From Lachnospiraceae bacterium (GTDB taxonomy: Bacteria > Bacillota > Clostridia > Lachnospirales > Lachnospiraceae), in NCBI GenBank assembly GCA_022510725.1, contig JAFLSW010000007.1, positions 17,954-81,953 on the forward strand: DNA of 64,000 bases, in the 5' to 3' direction. This document shows, in pieces, positions 16,904-26,387 of this stretch (its first letter is position 1; each line of letters opens with the position of its first letter). The notes beneath the pieces are model-generated. The model was given only the letters and a program-made list of their open reading frames with translations. It was not told the DNA's origin and did no database searches. The translations under genes and the position numbers were made by a program.

Positions 16904-17773
16904 ATGCGAGATTTTGTCATTACAACAGAAAGCAACAGCGATCTTCCCATTTCTTATATCAGGGAAAATAATATCGGAGTCATTCCCCACTATTATCAAG
17001 TTGAAGACAGAGTATACGGAGATGGCGTGGAATTGTCCTACAAGGAATTCTATGATCAGATGCGAAAAAAGAAATCGGTCAGTACCATGCCCAGCAATCC
17101 TATTGTCATTGAGCGGATTTTTCGGGAATATGCCGAAGAAGGCAAAGATGTTTTACATATCAGCTTCTCTTCCGCATTGAGTCCGGGATTCGAAAATGTA
17201 CAGACTACTGCCGAAAAGGTAATGAAAGAGCATCCGGAAATGAACATTTTGGTCATTGATACTCTCTCCGCTTCTTTGGCAGAAGCTTTGGTGATCATGA
17301 AAGCAGTTGAGTTAAAAAAGGAAGGCTGCAGCATGGAAGATACGGCAAAAATCTTGGGAGAATTTATCCCTCACTGCTGTGTACTCTTTACCGTAGATGA
17401 CTTAAATCATTTATACAGGGGCGGAAGGCTTTCCAAGACCACTGCTGTTGTAGGTACTCTGGCAAATATCAAACCCATCCTTTATATCGATGATGACGGC
17501 AAGCTGGTCTCTTTATCCAAATCCATCGGCCGTGTGAAATCCTTGCAGATGCTGGCTGATCTCATGGGTGAGCATTTAGGAGAATATAAAGATGAACAGA
17601 TCACCATCGGCATCATCCACGGAGACTGCGAAGCAGATGCCTTATATTTGCAGAATTATATCAAAGAGAAATATGGCTATGAAGACTTCATGATCCAGCC
17701 TATCGGTCCCAGCATCGGAGCGCACTCCGGTCCCGGAACCGTAGCTCTGGCTTTCCTTGGAGAAAAACGCTAA
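16904..17773 (+). CDS. DegV-family fatty-acid-binding protein
   Basis: A 289-aa protein with the DegV fold: TTESNSDLPISYIRENNIGVIP at the start, SVSTMPSNPI near residue 60, HISFSSALSPGFENV near 88, and a C-terminal GPSIGAHSGPGTVALAF. DegV (FakB-type) proteins bind a fatty acid and can present it to the kinase FakA, feeding exogenous fatty acids into phospholipids. The ATG at 16904 (AAAGGAG site) is chosen over an upstream in-frame ATG that lies within the promoter. Its last 4 bases overlap those of the convergent XRE gene. Confidence 0.92.
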   Translation: MRDFVITTESNSDLPISYIRENNIGVIPHYYQVEDRVYGDGVELSYKEFYDQMRKKKSVSTMPSNPIVIERIFREYAEEGKDVLHISFSSALSPGFENVQTTAEKVMKEHPEMNILVIDTLSASLAEALVIMKAVELKKEGCSMEDTAKILGEFIPHCCVLFTVDDLNHLYRGGRLSKTTAVVGTLANIKPILYIDDDGKLVSLSKSIGRVKSLQMLADLMGEHLGEYKDEQITIGIIHGDCEADALYLQNYIKEKYGYEDFMIQPIGPSIGAHSGPGTVALAFLGEKR

Positions 17774-18789
17774 TTTCTACTGTCTTTTGTTGACAGCGCT
17801 GTTGCCATTAGGCTTACGGCCCCAAAAAGAACACCTGTTATAGGCCATATGATCCATGTTCTATCCCATGCATTGGTATAAAAACTGATCCCCAAATAAA
17901 TTGCCGCAACAATGCACCAATAGATCCCGGCAAGGGGTTCTATTTTATTCCGCACTGTTTTCTTTTCTTTTGTATAATCCCCCTCCTGCAAAAGCTTATC
18001 GAAGCTTCCCCTGACAATTCCTGCCGATACGAACAAAAATGATGCCAGTGCCACCATACCCATAAAAAAGCCTGTGGCACATGTATTGATCCATTCATCA
18101 TCTAAGCCCTCTAAAAGCACCATGGGGGTGATTCCCAATAAAACAAAGGCTATACCTCCCCCAACGCTGAACTGAAACTGTTTCTCAAAAGCCGCCTTTT
18201 TCTCTTTTACAAGTTCAGCTATTCCTGCTTCCGGCAGGATAGGTTCTTTTTCCAGATATTCAAATTTTGAAAGTTTGATGCCGTTTAAGACGATTCCGGT
18301 GGCGCCTATGGCTACAAATATCATAAAAACAGCTTCAGCCACGCCTTCCCCTACAGTTCCTTTTAGGGCAGGGAAAGGTCTGTACTGAATCCAGCCTTGC
18401 AGCAATATCAGACAGGCTGCTCCAACAATGATCAGGCTGATAAAGCCCGCCAGTCTTTTTCCGCATTTTTCGCTCTCTTCCAAAAAAGAACGGGCCTCTT
18501 CTAAAGAGACAGGCTTTGCCTTCCTTTGCTTACTCACATCCGGCATTTCCGATCCTTCTGTCTGCACCATGGTTCCTTCCCATATTTCCCCTTCATTTTC
18601 TTTTAACAAGAAATCTGTGGTCACATCAAAGATCTCGCTGATCTTAATGATCTTATCCAATTCCGGAAGAGAAGCGCCGCTTTCCCATTTGGAAACGGAT
18701 TGCCTGGAAATATCCATTCTGTCTGCCAGTTCTTCCTGGGACCAGCCCTTCTGCTTTCTTAATAACATAATTTTTTCAGGTAATGTCAT
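17770..18789 (-). CDS. XRE-family helix-turn-helix protein with C-terminal membrane domain
   Basis: Residues 1-66 form an HTH_3 domain (LRKQKGWSQEELADRMDIS, RQSVSKWESG, PELDKIIKISEIFDVTTDFLL). After an acidic linker the C-terminal part has about six hydrophobic helices (for example LAGFISLIIVGAACLILLQGW near residue 114), so the regulator is tethered to the membrane. ATG at 18789 with AAAGGA is preferred over an upstream start within the palindrome. This architecture is frequent in Firmicutes; ligand and targets unknown. Confidence 0.88.
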   Translation of the reverse strand: MTLPEKIMLLRKQKGWSQEELADRMDISRQSVSKWESGASLPELDKIIKISEIFDVTTDFLLKENEGEIWEGTMVQTEGSEMPDVSKQRKAKPVSLEEARSFLEESEKCGKRLAGFISLIIVGAACLILLQGWIQYRPFPALKGTVGEGVAEAVFMIFVAIGATGIVLNGIKLSKFEYLEKEPILPEAGIAELVKEKKAAFEKQFQFSVGGGIAFVLLGITPMVLLEGLDDEWINTCATGFFMGMVALASFLFVSAGIVRGSFDKLLQEGDYTKEKKTVRNKIEPLAGIYWCIVAAIYLGISFYTNAWDRTWIIWPITGVLFGAVSLMATALSTKDSRN

Positions 18790-18827
18790 ATTTTTGATTC
18801 CTTTCTTTTGCTTTTTGTAATTTTGAA

Positions 18828-18840
18828 ACGATATCGTCAA
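18828..18840. promoter_or_regulatory. Palindrome at the XRE gene promoter
   Basis: ACGATATCGT (18828-18837) is a perfect palindrome that overlaps a minus-strand TTGACG (-35 like, 18835-18840) about 45 bp before the XRE start. A likely autoregulatory site; the -10 is weak (TACAAA at 18814-18819, 15-bp spacer). Confidence 0.45.
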
Positions 18841-18854
18841 GAAAATCATAGCAA

Positions 18855-18907
18855 AACTGCCGGTTGACAACCAGCAAGTGCGCTAGGAAATTCGTCAACC
18901 GGCAGTT
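18855..18907 (-). terminator. Long perfect hairpin between lipoprotein and XRE genes
   Basis: Arms AACTGCCGGTTGAC (18855-18868) and GTCAACCGGCAGTT (18894-18907), 14 bp each without mismatch, loop of 25 bases. In the minus direction the second arm is followed by TTTT split by GC. It may be a terminator for the lipoprotein gene, or an operator or structured RNA, since the loop is unusually long. Confidence 0.5.
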
Positions 18908-18929
18908 GCAATTTGACAAAATATCAGAT

Positions 18930-20270
18930 CTAGTCCAAAGGTTCGTCGCCAAAGTCCCCTCTCATGATCCTCCGTTCCATCTCAATAGTTCCTTCATATT
19001 CCACTTCAAATACGGTGGTAACCTTTTCCCCTTCGATCAGATAACCGTACAGATGATTGGTGTATAACCCCTCGCAACTCAGCATACAGACGATCTGCTT
19101 GTCCGTTTCTTCCACATACTCCACCCAGAATAAAACCGGCACACCTTCCATAGCCAGCTCATAATATGTATCCGGTTCCACCACTTCTTTGGAGTTGTCC
19201 GCTAACAGGATATGACATATCAGTTCTACAGGCGAATAAATATCTCCGGGATAGGTAACCATTTTCCCATAACATTCTTCTTTTCCGTCGTTATTGAGAT
19301 CTGCTGTATAGGCCGCTCCCCAACTAGCTCCATATTTACTGGCATCCCGGAGCTCCTCCGGTACTTCTCCCAATTCTGTTTCGGCGCTTCCTATAGGCAG
19401 CTCCCAGCTATAACCGTCCCAGCTATAATTGTTTTCTTCCAGAAAACCGTCTTTTCCTTCTTCCTGCCACTGCCTTGCCAGATCCTCATAGCCTTTTTCC
19501 GCAAAAATAACACTCGATATATAATCTGTAACCTTTTCTTGTAATACAGCGCGTTCAGCTATTTTTCCATCCTCAAAACAAGTCACGATCAGGCCGTTTA
19601 TTACCCTGGCACTATAATCAGAATCTGTTTCCAGCAGATAATATTTCCCATCCCATTCTATAAAATCAAACTCCATAGACAAGGTAACGGACCGGCTGGT
19701 CTCTACATAGGTACCATCTTCCTGCCCTAAAAAAAACAAATGCTTTTCCGTACCGCGAATGAGAATGTTTTCATCCTTACTCCAGATCATGGCATAGATA
19801 TCTTCTATTCCGTCATTATCGCCATCCACTGCGAACGCAACACGCCCCTTACGGCCATACCAGTCATCTTTATACTCTGCGATGTCCGGGCCGTCCAGAT
19901 AGGTCCTCACTTCCTCTTTGTCCAATATTGTTGTGTCACAAACCAGTTCTTTCAGCAGCTCTGCACAGTTTTCCTTTGATAAAGCATCTTCCAGATAAGC
20001 TAACAGGTCCTCCGGAATGAACTCCGGTTCCTCTGCCTCTATCAACTTATTCTCTTCTTCTACCGGTTCTTCTGCCGCTGTCGCTTCTTCCTCTACTGGT
20101 TCTTCCTCCTGTATTTCCTCTGCTATGGGCTCTTCTTCTACGATCTCTTCGGTCTGAGAGAGGATATTCCCTGCTTCTTCTTTGCCACAGGCAGAGAAAG
20201 CCAGCAGAATACTGCCGGCTAATATGCTTATCAAAAACTTTCCTTTTATCATATTTAACTTGTTCTTCAC
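18930..20270 (-). CDS. Acidic lipoprotein with two calcium-loop-like motifs
   Basis: About 446 aa. A GTG start at 20270 with AGGGG upstream gives an N-terminus with lysines and a hydrophobic stretch ending AFSACG, a lipoprotein-type signal. Residues about 30-75 are a very acidic glutamate-rich linker, as used to span the wall. Two loops resemble VCBS/EF-hand calcium sites: DGDNDGIEDIYA and DLNNDGKEECYG. No enzyme motif seen. An upstream TTG and a downstream ATG are alternative starts. It lies 38 bp after prfA. The theme resembles the lipoprotein array at 25-35 kb, though the sequences differ. Confidence 0.75.
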   Translation of the reverse strand: MKNKLNMIKGKFLISILAGSILLAFSACGKEEAGNILSQTEEIVEEEPIAEEIQEEEPVEEEATAAEEPVEEENKLIEAEEPEFIPEDLLAYLEDALSKENCAELLKELVCDTTILDKEEVRTYLDGPDIAEYKDDWYGRKGRVAFAVDGDNDGIEDIYAMIWSKDENILIRGTEKHLFFLGQEDGTYVETSRSVTLSMEFDFIEWDGKYYLLETDSDYSARVINGLIVTCFEDGKIAERAVLQEKVTDYISSVIFAEKGYEDLARQWQEEGKDGFLEENNYSWDGYSWELPIGSAETELGEVPEELRDASKYGASWGAAYTADLNNDGKEECYGKMVTYPGDIYSPVELICHILLADNSKEVVEPDTYYELAMEGVPVLFWVEYVEETDKQIVCMLSCEGLYTNHLYGYLIEGEKVTTVFEVEYEGTIEMERRIMRGDFGDEPLD

Positions 20271-20308
20271 TTGTTTTCCCCTGTCATAAACAAACAACCG
20301 GTTACATG

Positions 20309-21382
20309 CTACACTTCATTCATCTTGGCCAGCTTTGCCGCCTGATCCGCCGCGATCAAGGCATCCAGGATCTCCTGTATATCGCCGTCTACGATCTTAT
20401 CCAGCTTATACAGGGTTAAGTTGATGCGATGGTCCGTCACACGGCCCTGGGGGAAGTTATAGGTCCTGATCTTCTCGGAACGGTCTCCCGTGCCGATCTG
20501 ACTGCGGCGGGCCTCTGCTTCCGCATCATGGGCTTTCTGGCACTCGATATCATAAAGCTTTGCTCTTAAAAGGGCAAAAGCTTTGGTCTTATTTTGCAAC
20601 TGTGACTTTTCCGTCTGAGAATATACCACGATTCCCGTAGGGAAATGGGTCAATCTGACTGCGGAATCCGTGGTGTTGACGCACTGTCCGCCGTTTCCGG
20701 AGGCACGCATGACATCGATGCGGATATCCTTTTCATCGATCTGGACATCCACCTCCTCCGCTTCAGGCATAACTGCTACGGTAATGGTGGAGGTGTGAAT
20801 CCTGCCCCCTGACTCGGTCTCCGGCACACGCTGCACTCTATGGACACCACTTTCATATTTTAACACAGAATAAGCGCCCTGTCCCGACACCATAAAAGTA
20901 ACATTTTTCATGCCGCCGATGCCGATCTCCTCACATTCCATAGTCTCTACCTTCCAGCGTCTTCCCTCTGCATAGTGGACATACATACGATAGATCTCTG
21001 CGGCAAATAAAGCAGCTTCGTCACCGCCTGCCCCTGCACGGATCTCTACGATGACATTCTTATTGTCATTAGGGTCCTTAGGCAACAACAGGATCTTTAA
21101 CTTCTGCTCCAGCTCCTCAATGGCCTTTTTAGCATCGGAAAGCTCCTCTTTCAGCATTTCCCGCATATCTTCGTCAGATTCCTCCTCCAGCATGGCAAGG
21201 GAATCTTCCATGTCCTGATTTCTCTTTTTATACTCCTTGTAGGCTTCCACAATGGGGGTTAAGTCGCTCTGCTCCTTCATCAGCTCCCGAAACCGTTTGG
21301 TATCGTTTGCCACATCGGGCTCATTCAAAAGCCCCATCAATTCTTCATATCTGCCTATCAGATCTTCTAATTTATCAAACAT
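20309..21382 (-). CDS. prfA: Peptide chain release factor 1
   Basis: RF1 ends translation at UAA and UAG. The 357 aa contain the PET tripeptide variant of the codon-reading loop in [18 protein letters not shown] (usual in Firmicutes) and the catalytic GGQ in [18 protein letters not shown]. The ATG at 21382 has GGAGG upstream and overlaps the prmC stop by 8 bp. prmC, which methylates the GGQ glutamine, is directly upstream, a conserved pair. Confidence 0.97.
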   Translation of the reverse strand: MFDKLEDLIGRYEELMGLLNEPDVANDTKRFRELMKEQSDLTPIVEAYKEYKKRNQDMEDSLAMLEEESDEDMREMLKEELSDAKKAIEELEQKLKILLLPKDPNDNKNVIVEIRAGAGGDEAALFAAEIYRMYVHYAEGRRWKVETMECEEIGIGGMKNVTFMVSGQGAYSVLKYESGVHRVQRVPETESGGRIHTSTITVAVMPEAEEVDVQIDEKDIRIDVMRASGNGGQCVNTTDSAVRLTHFPTGIVVYSQTEKSQLQNKTKAFALLRAKLYDIECQKAHDAEAEARRSQIGTGDRSEKIRTYNFPQGRVTDHRINLTLYKLDKIVDGDIQEILDALIAADQAAKLAKMNEV

Positions 21383-22247
21383 GACATTCCTCCAAGAAGG
21401 TGCCAAAGACCACCCGGTCCAGCCCTCCATAATCTTTTCTGATTTCTATATCCACAAAGCCTGCTTCCTTTAAAAGACCGGCTACCGCTTCCCCCTGATC
21501 GTATCCGATCTCCAAAAACAGCATGCCGCCTCTTATTAAGAAGCTTCCTGCTTCCTTTGCGATCCTTCTGTAAAAATCCAGTCCGTCTCTGCCTCCGTCT
21601 AAGGCAAGATGTGGTTCAAAAGATGCCACTTCCGGCTCCAGAGTATCAATAACACTCGTTTTTATATAAGGGGGATTGCTGACGATCAGATCAAATTTCT
21701 CATGGGGCAGGTTAGAAAACAAGTCACTTTCCACAAATCGAAGCTGTTCATAGACCTTACCTTCTTTTTCTTTTAAAATAGCTTCCCCATTTTTTGCCGC
21801 AACTTCCAGTGCTTCCTTAGAAATATCCGTTCCTACGCCGATACAATCGTTGGAATATTGTAAGAGACTAATGAGAATACATCCGGAACCGGTGCATAGA
21901 TCCAAGATCTTCATTCCGTCATGGACATGAGGCATGACCTCTTCCACCAGATTTTCTGTATCCTGCCTGGGTATCAACACATGCTGGTTTACATAAAGTT
22001 CCAATCCCATGAATTCTTGATATCCGACAATATGCTGCAACGGTACTCGCTTTTCCCGTTCCGCCAAATAGTTTACATAACTATCAATCTCTTCCTCTGT
22101 AACGGGATGTTCCGGATGTGCCAGCAAGGTATTCCTATCAGTATGACACACATACTCCAACAGCAGTCTGGCATCCAGTTCGGCTTCCTTTATACCGGCT
22201 TCTTTCAGCCTTGTTACCCCGAGTTCATAAATTTCTCTATACTTCAT
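21375..22247 (-). CDS. prmC: Release factor glutamine N5-methyltransferase
   Basis: PrmC methylates the GGQ glutamine of RF1 and RF2 with SAM. The 290 aa show the N-terminal helical domain, SAM loop [11 protein letters not shown] near residue 117 and the catalytic NPPY ([10 protein letters not shown]) near 188. Translationally coupled to the DUF1385 gene before it (ATGA overlap) and to prfA after it. Confidence 0.96.
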   Translation of the reverse strand: MKYREIYELGVTRLKEAGIKEAELDARLLLEYVCHTDRNTLLAHPEHPVTEEEIDSYVNYLAEREKRVPLQHIVGYQEFMGLELYVNQHVLIPRQDTENLVEEVMPHVHDGMKILDLCTGSGCILISLLQYSNDCIGVGTDISKEALEVAAKNGEAILKEKEGKVYEQLRFVESDLFSNLPHEKFDLIVSNPPYIKTSVIDTLEPEVASFEPHLALDGGRDGLDFYRRIAKEAGSFLIRGGMLFLEIGYDQGEAVAGLLKEAGFVDIEIRKDYGGLDRVVFGTFLEECHV

Positions 22248-23311
22248 TCTTCATCCCGGGAAGTCTCTTCCTCTTCTTCCTCATTTTCCACAGCCAATTC
22301 TTCCTCTTCGATTTCCTGCTGTATCACTTCCGATGCTTCTCTTACAGATGCCGCACGATCCACATCATAGGAAAAGGTATCTTTAAAGTATTGTTTCCAG
22401 TCAAATACCGCTTCTACGGAAGCAATGGCCACTTCAATCATATCATCATCCGGCTCTTTGGTAGTCAGTTTCTGTAACAGCATACCCGGTGCCGAAAGGA
22501 TCTGCACCAACACATTGTCGCTTCTTCCCGCAAGACGGATGACCTCATAAGCAATTCCTGCAATGACCGGGATCAGAAGAATCCTTAAGCCAACCCTGAG
22601 CAAAGCACTGTCCACCCGGATGAAAAAAAACAAAACTGCGCTGATAAATACTACAAATAAGAGAAAACTGGTGCCACAGCGTTTATGCTGTCTGGAAGAC
22701 TTGCGCACATTTTCCACATTCAGCTCCCGGCCCCTCTCAATACAGTTAATGCACTTATGCTCCGCTCCATGATACATATATACTCTGCGGATGTCTTGCA
22801 TAAAGGAAATGGCCACCACATAGATCAAAAAGATCAGAATACGGAGTACTGCCTCTAAAAGTGCCACCAGGGATTCATTTCTTACATATACCTTTAACAG
22901 TTCCGCCAGATAATATGGCAGCACCATAAAAATGGCAATGGCTACTAACAGGGAAAAAATAACGGTCAACGCACTGAATACCGCTTCGCTTTTTCCATCG
23001 GAGACCTTATTGACCGCCTTGTCCACTGCTGTCTCCTCCTTCTCTTCGTCCTCATAAAAGGACGCAGAGTAATTCAAACAGCCGATTCCTAAGACTAAAG
23101 AATCATAGAAATTGAATATACCGCGGACAAAAGGGAGCCCAAACAGCTTTTTCTTTTCAGAGCTTGCCTTATATTCATCCACTTTGACCTGGATCTCTCC
23201 ATCAGGCTTTCTGACTGCAACTGCATATTTATCTTTATTTTTCATCATAACGCCTTCTAAAACCGCCTGTCCGCCGATTCCACAATAGCGTTTACCAGTT
23301 TTCTCCGCCAT
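22244..23311 (-). CDS. DUF1385 membrane protein (YqhQ-like)
   Basis: 355 aa: N-terminal GIGGQAVLEGVMMKN motif, then GLPFVRGIFNFYDSL, several hydrophobic helices, and the family centre YHGAEHKCINCIERG near residue 180 followed by HKRCGTSFLL. The His and Cys residues suggest a metal site but no activity is established for the family. The C-terminus is a highly acidic Glu tail. Widely linked to prmC-prfA and rpmE in Firmicutes. The second ATG of an ATGATG pair fits the AGGAGGT site better. Confidence 0.92.
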   Translation of the reverse strand: MAEKTGKRYCGIGGQAVLEGVMMKNKDKYAVAVRKPDGEIQVKVDEYKASSEKKKLFGLPFVRGIFNFYDSLVLGIGCLNYSASFYEDEEKEETAVDKAVNKVSDGKSEAVFSALTVIFSLLVAIAIFMVLPYYLAELLKVYVRNESLVALLEAVLRILIFLIYVVAISFMQDIRRVYMYHGAEHKCINCIERGRELNVENVRKSSRQHKRCGTSFLLFVVFISAVLFFFIRVDSALLRVGLRILLIPVIAGIAYEVIRLAGRSDNVLVQILSAPGMLLQKLTTKEPDDDMIEVAIASVEAVFDWKQYFKDTFSYDVDRAASVREASEVIQQEIEEEELAVENEEEEEETSRDEE

Positions 23312-23344
23312 CATTTACCTCCTTGATAGGGGTGGAAACAAAAT

Positions 23345-23371
23345 AAGGTTGAGATGTGAAATCTCAACCTT
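23345..23371 (-). terminator. Intrinsic terminator after rpmE
   Basis: Minus-strand stem AAGGTTGAGAT / ATCTCAACCTT (11 bp) with a 5-base loop, followed by ATTTTG. It lies between rpmE and the DUF1385 gene, so those are separate units, though the short T tract may allow read-through. Confidence 0.8.
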
Positions 23372-23384
23372 GTTCTTCATATCT

Positions 23385-23585
23385 TTACTGAACGCCGTAT
23401 TTCTTATTGAATTTATCAATACGTCCTCTAGCCTGTGCTGCTTTCTGCTGGCCTGTGTAGAATGAATGACATTTGGAACAGATTTCAACATGAATGTCTT
23501 CTTTTGTTGAACCGGTTACGAATGTGTTGCCACAGTTGCAGGTAACAGTCGCCTGATGATATTCAGGATGGATTCCTTCTTTCAT
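23385..23585 (-). CDS. rpmE: 50S ribosomal protein L31, zinc-binding form
   Basis: 66 aa beginning [14 protein letters not shown], with CNCG and CSKCH forming the zinc-ribbon and FYTGQQK near residue 42. L31 bridges the ribosomal subunits; the Cys-containing form is the zinc-replete version. AGAGAGGTGAAATT gives a good ribosome site. It has its own promoter in the gap after rho and a terminator after. Confidence 0.97.
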   Translation of the reverse strand: MKEGIHPEYHQATVTCNCGNTFVTGSTKEDIHVEICSKCHSFYTGQQKAAQARGRIDKFNKKYGVQ

Positions 23586-23639
23586 AATTTCACCTCTCTA
23601 TATCAATCTCTTCAATCATTTTTTACAAACAGCTTTATA

Positions 23640-23668
23640 AGTGTAGCATAGTTTTTCCATAGAAGCAA
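23640..23668 (-). promoter_or_regulatory. Promoter of rpmE
   Basis: Minus-strand TTGCTT (23663-23668), 17-bp spacer, TACACT (23640-23645), about 55 bp before the rpmE ATG. The same hexamers and spacing recur ahead of the lipoprotein array. Confidence 0.6.
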
Positions 23669-23675
23669 GTTTTTT

Positions 23676-24968
23676 TTAGAAAAACTTGATTTTCTGCACC
23701 ATATCCGTAAATTCCCTGTTTGACTTGGTGCGGACAAACATATCCAGGATCTTCTCTACCGCTTCTTCCGGTTTCAGACCGTTTAGTGCCTTGCGCATCA
23801 CATTGATCGCCTGCAGTTCATCATCGCTAAGCAGCAAGTCTTCTCTTCTGGTACCGGATTTGGGAATATCGATGGCAGGGAACACTCTCTTCTCGGAAAG
23901 CTTTCTATCTAATACCATTTCCATATTGCCGGTTCCCTTAAATTCTTCGTATATAACATCATCCATCTTGCTGCCGGTCTCTACAAGGGCTGTAGCCAGA
24001 ATGGTCAGGCTGCCGCCTTCCCGCATATTCCGGGCCGCACCAAAAAACCGCTTAGGCATATGGAGGGCTGCCGGGTCGATACCACCTGATAAAGTACGGC
24101 CACTGGGAGGTACAGTCAGGTTGTAGGCCCTGGTAAGACGGGTAATGCTGTCTAAAAGGATCATCACATCTTTCTTGTGCTCTACCAGACGCTTTGCACG
24201 CTCAATGACCATCTCGGAAACTCGTTTGTGATGTTCCGGGAGTTCATCAAAGGTGGAATAGATGACCTCTACATTGGGACCTTCAATGGCTTCTCTGATA
24301 TCCGTTACTTCCTCCGGCCTTTCGTCGATCAGCAGAATGATCAGATGCATATCCGGATTATTTTTCTTAACGGATTTGGCTACTTCTTTTAATAAGGTAG
24401 TCTTTCCTGCCTTAGGCGGGGAAACGATCATACCTCTCTGTCCCTTACCTACCGGACTCATCAGATCCATGATACGCATGGCAACGCTTGTCCCCGGTGT
24501 CTCTAAGCTCAGCCTTTCATCCGGGAAGATAGGCGTCATATCCTCAAAATTATAACGCTTTGCTGCCTCGGAGGGATGGTAATCGTTGATTCGCTTTACA
24601 TATAATAAAGCGGAAAACTTTTCGTTCTGAGTCTTAACCCGGGTATTTCCTTCTACAATGTCGCCTGTTTTGAGATTAAACTTGCGGATCTGGCTGGGAG
24701 CCACATATACATCATTTTCTCCCGGCAGATAATTGGCACAGCGGATAAACCCAAAGCCATCCGGCATAACTTCCAGTATTCCTTTTGCTGTCTCGCCGCT
24801 ATCCAGGGAATCGCTGAACTTCTCCGGACTGATCTTGCTTTTCTCGTCTTCCTCCAGCATAGCCTCTACTACTTCTGATTTTTTCATCGTGGACACACCC
24901 TTGATGCCCCGTGCCTTGGCAATTTCTTTTAAATCTACCAATGCCAGTGATTCATACTTTTCTCTCAT
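23676..24968 (-). CDS. rho: Transcription termination factor Rho
   Basis: The 430-aa RNA-dependent hexameric helicase: N-terminal SAP-like helices (LALVDLKEIAKARGIKG), cold-shock RNA-binding domain with DGFGFIR near residue 70, ATP Walker A SPPKAGKTTLLKE near 183, Walker B VMILLDSITRL, and the conserved GGSLTILATALVETGS. The length is close to E. coli Rho (419) with a short acidic insert. Preceded by a leader of about 115 bases, consistent with the autoregulation known for rho genes. Confidence 0.97.
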   Translation of the reverse strand: MREKYESLALVDLKEIAKARGIKGVSTMKKSEVVEAMLEEDEKSKISPEKFSDSLDSGETAKGILEVMPDGFGFIRCANYLPGENDVYVAPSQIRKFNLKTGDIVEGNTRVKTQNEKFSALLYVKRINDYHPSEAAKRYNFEDMTPIFPDERLSLETPGTSVAMRIMDLMSPVGKGQRGMIVSPPKAGKTTLLKEVAKSVKKNNPDMHLIILLIDERPEEVTDIREAIEGPNVEVIYSTFDELPEHHKRVSEMVIERAKRLVEHKKDVMILLDSITRLTRAYNLTVPPSGRTLSGGIDPAALHMPKRFFGAARNMREGGSLTILATALVETGSKMDDVIYEEFKGTGNMEMVLDRKLSEKRVFPAIDIPKSGTRREDLLLSDDELQAINVMRKALNGLKPEEAVEKILDMFVRTKSNREFTDMVQKIKFF

Positions 24969-25078
24969 TTTATGTTCTCCTTAAAATATAAATAAATCCT
25001 ACCCTATCGGTTTGTCCTGTTTTTTTTGTTATTCTATATATATCCTTTGGGAATTCACCTTCAGAAAATCCAGTGTCG

Positions 25079-25105
25079 ACTTGTTGGATTAAGTATACAA
25101 CAAGT
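25079..25105. promoter_or_regulatory. Inverted repeat over the rho promoter, followed by T7 on the plus strand
   Basis: ACTTGTTG (25079-25086) and CAACAAGT (25098-25105) flank 11 bases that include the rho -10. On the plus strand the right arm runs into seven T, so it also looks like a terminator for transcripts antisense to rho. Confidence 0.5.
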
Positions 25106-25120
25106 TTTTTTCTTCGTAAA
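25092..25120 (-). promoter_or_regulatory. Promoter of rho
   Basis: Minus-strand TTTACG (25115-25120), 17-bp spacer, TATACT (25092-25097). Confidence 0.7.
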
Positions 25121-25185
25121 GTTTTTTCTCACATTTTTTTTAATTTTTTTCCAGATAGTACAACCTAAGGGAAAACTGCTTCAGA

Positions 25186-25214
25186 TTGCTTGTAAAAGAA
25201 TTGTGTGATACACT
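25186..25214 (+). promoter_or_regulatory. Promoter of the first array lipoprotein
   Basis: TTGCTT (25186-25191), 17-bp spacer, TACACT (25209-25214), about 23 bp from a likely start to the TGGAGG ribosome site. Confidence 0.55.
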
Positions 25215-25243
25215 CATGGTATCTGGTTTCTGGAGGATTACCC

Positions 25244-26368
25244 ATGAAGAATCGCACAATTCTTTTTGTTTCTATCTTGGCTTTACTCTCCTTTTCTGCC
25301 ACTGGTCTTGCAGGATGTCGTTCTAAAAAAACAGAGGCAGAAAGCCAACCGGCTTTGCCTGTGTTTTATGTTTATATGGAGAAGGTACAGGAAAAGCAGA
25401 GATTTAAACCTTTGCTTTATTGTGCCGGAAAACTGCAAAAAAAGGATCTGCCGAAGAGCGCTGCCATAATTCCATATGACCATCCGAATCCTTATCCCGA
25501 AGCCATACAGCAAGTGGAACAGGACACATCTATGCCTGATATCTTTAAAGACTTTTTGATCAACAATGCGTCCGCTGCCATTGCACCTGATGCCGATTTT
25601 ACCTGGCTGCCTTATCGTACGCCTCTCGCATCTCTTGAATCCGGCACTGCTGTTACTCTGACAGACATGTGCCAATGTTTTGCTTCTGCCACCGAGGAAA
25701 GAACATACTATTTCCGGGGTGTAAAATACGGCTTACTGGATTGTGGCAAGGACGGAAAGCCGGAACTTGCGATACGATTTATAACATACGACGGATCGGT
25801 AAATGAAACTACGGCTATTTTGTCTATCCGGGACAACAAACCGGTCATTACATGCATCATCGCAGCATATGGCCGTTCTCAAGATATTTTATACACCGAC
25901 GGCTGCTATTTTGGTGATCATGAGTATAATCGTCTTGTGGGACATTATTATATGATCGATAAAAACGGATGCCTCCACCATATTTATGATTGGGAAGGAT
26001 TTGCATTTATGTACAATCTTTATTCGGACAATTATGACATAAACGAAGAAAGATACCGCATTTTTCCCATTGTCATACATAACGATAAGGAATTTACCGA
26101 AGAAGAAATTCAGGAAAGAGAAGAAACTATTGAACATATATTGGAACGGGATAAACATGTCCGGCTCTACACGACCCGGGAAGTAGATGATGCCATCCGA
26201 TCCTATATCGTTTCACTGGGATTGCCGGATTACGATTCCTATCACCATACCAATGGGAGCATCATTGATTCCCACAAAGCCATCTTAAATAATTTTGATG
26301 GCATATATATTCCGGACCACAACGAAAAGGATGAAGTGCAATGGCTTGACTTGATCATAATAAAGTAA
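25244..26368 (+). CDS. Array lipoprotein 1: single acidic-loop module
   Basis: 374 aa. Signal peptide with lipobox LAGC (Cys 25), so the mature protein is anchored outside the membrane. A linker is followed by one copy of the module shared across this array: a start like IQ-DTSMPDIFKDFLIN, ADF, a LTDMCQC segment, then KYGLLDCGKDGKPELAI, a D-x-G-x-D-G-x-x-E loop resembling VCBS/EF-hand calcium sites, and YTDGCYF. The end (YDSYHHTNGS, EVQWLDLI) is subtype A, shared with array protein 3. The ATG at 25244 (TGGAGG) is preferred over an upstream frame start. No known enzyme domain. Confidence 0.8.
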   Translation: MKNRTILFVSILALLSFSATGLAGCRSKKTEAESQPALPVFYVYMEKVQEKQRFKPLLYCAGKLQKKDLPKSAAIIPYDHPNPYPEAIQQVEQDTSMPDIFKDFLINNASAAIAPDADFTWLPYRTPLASLESGTAVTLTDMCQCFASATEERTYYFRGVKYGLLDCGKDGKPELAIRFITYDGSVNETTAILSIRDNKPVITCIIAAYGRSQDILYTDGCYFGDHEYNRLVGHYYMIDKNGCLHHIYDWEGFAFMYNLYSDNYDINEERYRIFPIVIHNDKEFTEEEIQEREETIEHILERDKHVRLYTTREVDDAIRSYIVSLGLPDYDSYHHTNGSIIDSHKAILNNFDGIYIPDHNEKDEVQWLDLIIIK

Positions 26369-26387
26369 ATTTATGTATATGGAATGA

